Notes under the pieces: model-generated | Database searches by the model: none | The model's input: the letters and a program-made list of their open reading frames with translations, nothing else | What the model was told of the DNA's origin: nothing | Origin: Paenibacillus sp. | GTDB lineage: Bacteria > Bacillota > Bacilli > Paenibacillales > Paenibacillaceae | NCBI GenBank assembly: GCA_029256665.1 | Contig: JAQSXN010000080.1 | Coordinates: 1-10,565 of the forward strand | Direction: 5' to 3' | DNA length: 10,565 bases | Translations under genes and position numbers: made by a program | Shown here: positions 7,460-10,565 of the stretch, in pieces | Layout: each line of letters begins with the position of its first letter | Numbering within the stretch: the stretch's first letter is position 1

Positions 7460-7703
7460 GCGTCTCTCGCCTCGCCTCCTCCGTTCATCCGCAAACCGCG
7501 CCATTGCGGCCTTTCCTGGCTGGTACAACAAGAAAGGGCACCGTGTGCAAAAAAGGGAACCCGCCGATTGGCAAGAAAGGACACAGAGTTCAGTTCATGT
7601 CTATAGACCGAACCCCCACCCTCTTAGTACGATCAAATCGCCGACCACGGGGATGGCATTGCATGCAGGCGAAATGGAACGACAAAGACGAAAGGGTGGC
7701 GAT
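7460..7703 (+). other. Regulator-importer intergenic region; probable site of the importer promoter
   Basis: A 244-base non-coding stretch where the importer operon's promoter and the regulator's target would be expected. The best sigma-A-like pair I see is AGGACA (7578-7583) and TATAGA (7602-7607) with an 18-base spacer; each matches four of six consensus bases, so it is weak, as might suit an activator-dependent promoter. An 8-base palindrome TGCATGCA lies at 7660-7667. I see no convincing terminator after the regulator: CCGC/GCGG near 7496-7509 is only a 4-base stem. I found no good catabolite-response (cre) match. Confidence 0.35.
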
Positions 7704-8612
7704 ATGAGCGGTACATTCAATCGGCTTAAGCGGGACCGGCACTTATATATGATGCTGCTTCCCGTTATCGGATTTTATGTCGTGTTCAAATACGTCCCTA
7801 TGGCAGGCGAGATTATCGCTTTCAAGGACTATCGGCTCGGCGACGGCATATTGGGGAGCGAATGGGTCGGCTTTCGGCATTTCCAAAGTTTGTTCGCAAG
7901 CATCGACTTCTGGCGCGTTCTTCGCAATACGCTGGTGCTCAACGTGTACAGCTTGGTCTTCGGCTTTCCGGTGCCGATCGTGCTGGCGCTGCTGCTGGGC
8001 GAGGTGCGCAAGGAGTGGTATAAGAGAACGGTGCAAAATTTGCTGTACCTGCCCCACTTCATCTCTTGGGTTGTACTCGGCGGCATCTTCATCTCCTTGC
8101 TCTCTCCGAGCACCGGCATCGTCAACTGGCTGCTCCGGCAAGCCTTTGGCATCGAGCCCATTTATTTCATGGCGGATTCGGGCTGGTGGCCGATCGTTTA
8201 TACGCTGTCGGGCATATGGCGCGAGGCCGGCTGGGGCACGATTCTCTACTTGGCCGCCATGGCCGCCATCGATCCGCAGCTCTACGAGGCGGCCCGCATC
8301 GACGGAGCGAGCAAGCTGCGTCAAATCTGGCATATTACGCTGCCGGGCATTCGCGGCACCATCGCGATTCTGCTTGTGCTGCGAATGGGCAACATGCTGG
8401 ACGTCGGGCTGGAGCAAACCCTCATTCTGCAGAATCAATCCGTGCTGGATGTGGCCGACGTCATCAGCACCTATGTGTACAGGGTCGGCCTGCAGAACAT
8501 GAATTACAGCTATACGACCGCTCTTGGCCTGTTTCAGTCGGCGGTCGGCCTCGTACTTGTCATCGGCGTCAACCGGATCACCCGGTTGTTCGGAGAAAGG
8601 GGGTTATGGTAA
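7704..8612 (+). CDS. lplB: Sugar ABC transporter permease, LplB family
   Basis: Encodes 302 residues, normal for LplB-type permeases of the MalF-like binding-protein-dependent group (CUT1 carbohydrate importers). A short basic N-terminus (FNRLKRDRHLYMMLLP) leads into the first of about six membrane helices. The cytoplasmic coupling loop that docks the ATPase is clear at about 194-214: YEAARIDGAS then WHITLP, i.e. the EAA...G...LP motif. It should form the translocation channel with the next permease, moving oligosaccharide delivered by the lipoprotein downstream. ATG 7704 has AAAGGGTGG upstream, ending 4 bases before it. The frame stays open to a GTG at 7545, but the extra 53 residues are polar, Arg/Pro-rich and unlike this family. 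The symbol reflects family resemblance; the substrate is unknown. It is the first gene of the importer. Confidence 0.93.
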   Translation: MSGTFNRLKRDRHLYMMLLPVIGFYVVFKYVPMAGEIIAFKDYRLGDGILGSEWVGFRHFQSLFASIDFWRVLRNTLVLNVYSLVFGFPVPIVLALLLGEVRKEWYKRTVQNLLYLPHFISWVVLGGIFISLLSPSTGIVNWLLRQAFGIEPIYFMADSGWWPIVYTLSGIWREAGWGTILYLAAMAAIDPQLYEAARIDGASKLRQIWHITLPGIRGTIAILLVLRMGNMLDVGLEQTLILQNQSVLDVADVISTYVYRVGLQNMNYSYTTALGLFQSAVGLVLVIGVNRITRLFGERGLW

Positions 8613-8615
8613 ACG

Positions 8616-9509
8616 TTGACGGACTCTGTCAAAAAATCGCTTGGTTCCCGCTTGTCGACGACCGCGAACTACTTGCTGCTCGGCTTCCTGTCGCTGCTGG
8701 CGCTATACCCGTTCTGGTACGTGCTCGTGTCCGCCTTCAGCAGCAGCCGAGCCATCACGGCGGGAGAGGTGTCCTTGTGGCCGGTCGAATTCAATATCGA
8801 AGCCTTTGTCCGGTTATTCGAGGACGGCCAATTGCCCGCGGCGATGTGGAATACGATCGTGGTGACGGCAATAGGAACGCTCCTCAATATGATCCTGACG
8901 ATATTGGCCGCCTATCCCTTGTCAAGGAAGCGGCTTGCGGGGCGGGGCCCGCTGCTGATGTTCATTATTTTCACCATGTTGTTCGTCGCAGGCGTCATTC
9001 CGAACTTCATCTTGGTCAAGATGCTGGGACTCATCGACACCTATTGGTCCTTATGGCTGCCCGCCATGATCAGCACGTACAATATGTTCGTCATGAAGAC
9101 GTTTATGGAGGGGCTGCCGGAGGAAATCGAAGAATCGGCCGCCATGGACGGGGCCAGCGACTGGAGAATTCTGATTCAGATCATGATTCCGCTCTGCAAG
9201 CCCATTATGGCGGCGCTTTCCTTGTTTTACGCGGTGGGCTGGTGGAATTCGTACTTTCACGTGCTGCTCTACATTACGAAGAGCGACATGCAGACGCTGA
9301 CGCTTAAGCTCTATCAGATGATTCTTCAAGTGGATCAAAGCCTGCTGAGCAACCTGTCGGGCAGCGAAGGAGTGACGCAGGTCGTACTGACGCCCGAAGG
9401 CATCAAGGCGGCGGCCATCGTCATTGCCGTTACGCCGATCCTTCTGTTGTACCCTTTCTTGCAGAAACACTTCGTCAAAGGCGTGCTGATCGGATCGGTG
9501 AAAGGCTAA
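8616..9509 (+). CDS. ytcP: Sugar ABC transporter permease, YtcP/MalG-like (CUT1) family
   Basis: Encodes 297 residues with about six membrane helices. Characteristic segments are LLGFLSLLALYPFWYVLVSA near the N-terminus, the gating-side stretch VAGVIPNFILVKMLGLIDTYW, and the coupling loop IEESAAMDGAS...IPL (about 171-192), a variant EAA motif. The C-terminus YPFLQKHFVKGVLIGSVKG is typical of the family. It pairs with the LplB-like permease. The frame has a stop at 8610-8612 (the previous gene's own TAA), so the start must be the TTG at 8616 or later; GGGGG (8599-8603) lies 12 bases upstream, rather far. An ATG at 8606 sits closer to that site but is out of frame. A one-base difference here would join that ATG to this frame, so the exact N-terminus is uncertain. 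Gene identity is not in doubt. Confidence 0.93.
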   Translation: MTDSVKKSLGSRLSTTANYLLLGFLSLLALYPFWYVLVSAFSSSRAITAGEVSLWPVEFNIEAFVRLFEDGQLPAAMWNTIVVTAIGTLLNMILTILAAYPLSRKRLAGRGPLLMFIIFTMLFVAGVIPNFILVKMLGLIDTYWSLWLPAMISTYNMFVMKTFMEGLPEEIEESAAMDGASDWRILIQIMIPLCKPIMAALSLFYAVGWWNSYFHVLLYITKSDMQTLTLKLYQMILQVDQSLLSNLSGSEGVTQVVLTPEGIKAAAIVIAVTPILLLYPFLQKHFVKGVLIGSVKG

Positions 9510-9529
9510 TCGCAAAGGAGATGAAGTGA

Positions 9530-10565
9530 TTGAAGATGAAGAAGCATGCAAGAACCACGGCTCTAATGGCAGGACTCGTACTGACGCTCGCGGTCGCGGC
9601 TTGCCGTTCCGGCGAACCGTCCAATCCGCCTCCTTCGTCGACCGCGGCGGGAGCAACGGCTTCCGCGACGGCAGAGCCGGCGGCTGAAGGCCCCAAGCCG
9701 ACCATTAGCATCTCGGCCTTCGACCGGGGAGCAGTGCCAGCAGGAGAAGGCAATTATGAGCAAAATCGTTGGACGGAATGGATTAACGAGCATTCGCCCG
9801 TCAAGGTCGACTGGATCCCCGTTGACCGGGGCCAGGCCCAGCAGAAGCTGAGCACCTTGATCGCGTCGGGAAGCGCGCCGGATCTGATCTGGGAATACGA
9901 TCGGAACTATATCGCGCAACTGGCCAACCAGGGCGCCATACAGCCGATTGGCGACTATATCGACAAGTACAGCACGACCTACAAACAATATTTGGCCGAC
10001 AATCCCGAGCTGAAAGCCGCGATGACGATCAACGGGGAAATTTACGCCGTCACGAGCAAGAGAAGCGTGGAATCCATTGCCAATCACGGCATGTGGATTC
10101 GTCAGGACTGGCTGGATAAGCTGCAATTGAAAGCTCCTACAACCGTCGAAGAATTGATCGAGGTCGCAAAAAAATTCAAAGAAGAGGATCCGGACGGCAA
10201 CGGCAAGCCCGACAGCGTGCCGATCGTCTTCAACGGCAACGCCGTGCAAATTATGCGGGCCTTCTTCTTCACCAATGAAAATCAATGGTATCTGGAAGAC
10301 GGACAATTGAAATACGCCCGGACGCTGGACCGCTACAAGGATTCGCTGGCGTTCCAGAAATCCTTGTTCGATCAAGGACTGATCGACCGGGAGTATATTA
10401 CGGACAGCAACTTCCAGCGCGCGCGTCAGCTATGGACGACCGGCAAGGCGGGCATTTATTTCGGCTCGTGGGCGATGGACAACGAAATTCGCGATCTGAA
10501 GACGAACGTCCCTGACGCCGTAGCGGCCCCGCTGGAGCCGGTAGCCGGCAAATACGGCAAAAACG
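9530..10565 (+). CDS. Extracellular solute-binding lipoprotein of the sugar ABC importer (C-terminus beyond the window)
   Basis: Partial gene; 345 codons are visible, against roughly 500-560 for this YtcQ/LplA-like family. I start at TTG 9530, nine bases after AAAGGAG (9514-9520); an in-frame ATG at 9536 is the alternative. A lipoprotein signal peptide ends in VAAC, with C25 the predicted lipid anchor, followed by a Pro/Ser/Thr/Ala linker (about 29-56) that tethers the domain through the cell wall. Family features follow: LIASGSAPDLIWEY (110-123), QPIGDYIDKY (138-147), WIRQDWLDKLQLKAPTTVEEL (189-209) and DPDGNGKPD (220-228), an acidic loop of the EF-hand-like type often seen in these proteins. 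It should capture the saccharide and pass it to the permease pair. The gene begins 20 bases after the second permease, in the same operon. The substrate cannot be read from sequence. Confidence 0.93.
   Translation, partial: MKMKKHARTTALMAGLVLTLAVAACRSGEPSNPPPSSTAAGATASATAEPAAEGPKPTISISAFDRGAVPAGEGNYEQNRWTEWINEHSPVKVDWIPVDRGQAQQKLSTLIASGSAPDLIWEYDRNYIAQLANQGAIQPIGDYIDKYSTTYKQYLADNPELKAAMTINGEIYAVTSKRSVESIANHGMWIRQDWLDKLQLKAPTTVEELIEVAKKFKEEDPDGNGKPDSVPIVFNGNAVQIMRAFFFTNENQWYLEDGQLKYARTLDRYKDSLAFQKSLFDQGLIDREYITDSNFQRARQLWTTGKAGIYFGSWAMDNEIRDLKTNVPDAVAAPLEPVAGKYGKN

Noticed and set aside
7664..7677. Catabolite-response (cre) site
   Set aside because: Only the TGCA..CG core resembles the consensus. 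Several key positions, including the right half, do not match.
8066..9307. 413-codon plus-strand frame spanning both permeases
   Set aside because: It overlaps two firmly identified permeases in another frame. Its translation is rich in Arg, His and Gly with no family resemblance, as expected of a shifted reading of GC-rich genes.
9563..10375. 270-codon minus-strand frame opposite the solute-binding protein
   Set aside because: The plus strand encodes an unambiguous lipoprotein with lipobox and family motifs. The antisense frame ends in low-complexity Arg/Gly/Ser.
1..10565. CRISPR arrays, insertion sequences, tRNA or rRNA genes, toxin-antitoxin or phage genes
   Set aside because: I saw no regularly spaced repeats, transposase-like frames, structured RNA genes or such proteins. 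The window is filled by ordinary chromosomal operons.

Overview
The window looks like the chromosome of an endospore-forming, moderately GC-rich Bacillota, most likely Paenibacillus or a close relative. Three things point that way: a complete GerA-family germinant receptor operon, a large membrane-bound AraC-type regulator, and an LplB/YtcP/lipoprotein sugar ABC importer without its own ATPase. Both gene sets are abundant in Paenibacillaceae. The genus is inferred from gene content, not from a database match.

Left half (1-4910, minus strand, read right to left). A spore germination operon starts at a well-matched sigma-G-type promoter (4949-4978). It encodes a 77-residue protein with two membrane segments, resembling the germinant receptor 'D proteins', then the B subunit (multi-pass transporter-like), the A subunit (GPREG and REGIPFP motifs) and the C subunit (lipoprotein). 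The order is D-B-A-C. B and A overlap by 4 bases and the other gaps are 27 and 56 bases. Beyond the C gene, on the same strand and cut by the window edge, lies a GTG-initiated membrane-anchored TPR protein.

Middle (4911-5137). A 227-base divergent intergenic region separates the germination operon from the plus-strand sugar locus. It holds the sigma-G promoter and a cluster of overlapping inverted repeats just upstream of the regulator gene. These could be operator DNA or leader RNA structure.

Right half (5138-10565, plus strand). A 773-residue one-component receptor-regulator (membrane segment, extracytoplasmic sensor, membrane segment, GGDEF-like domain, AraC helix-turn-helix pair; YesS/YtdP type) is followed after a 244-base gap by an ABC importer: LplB-like permease, YtcP-like permease, and a solute-binding lipoprotein cut by the right edge. 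The regulator probably senses a saccharide outside the cell and activates the importer. No ATPase gene lies in the window, so the importer probably uses a shared MsmX-type ATPase encoded elsewhere. Two of the three transporter genes appear to start with TTG.

Nothing here is clearly a new kind of system. The points most worth checking are the D-B-A-C receptor layout with its leading D-like gene, the inverted-repeat cluster before the regulator, and the start region of the second permease.
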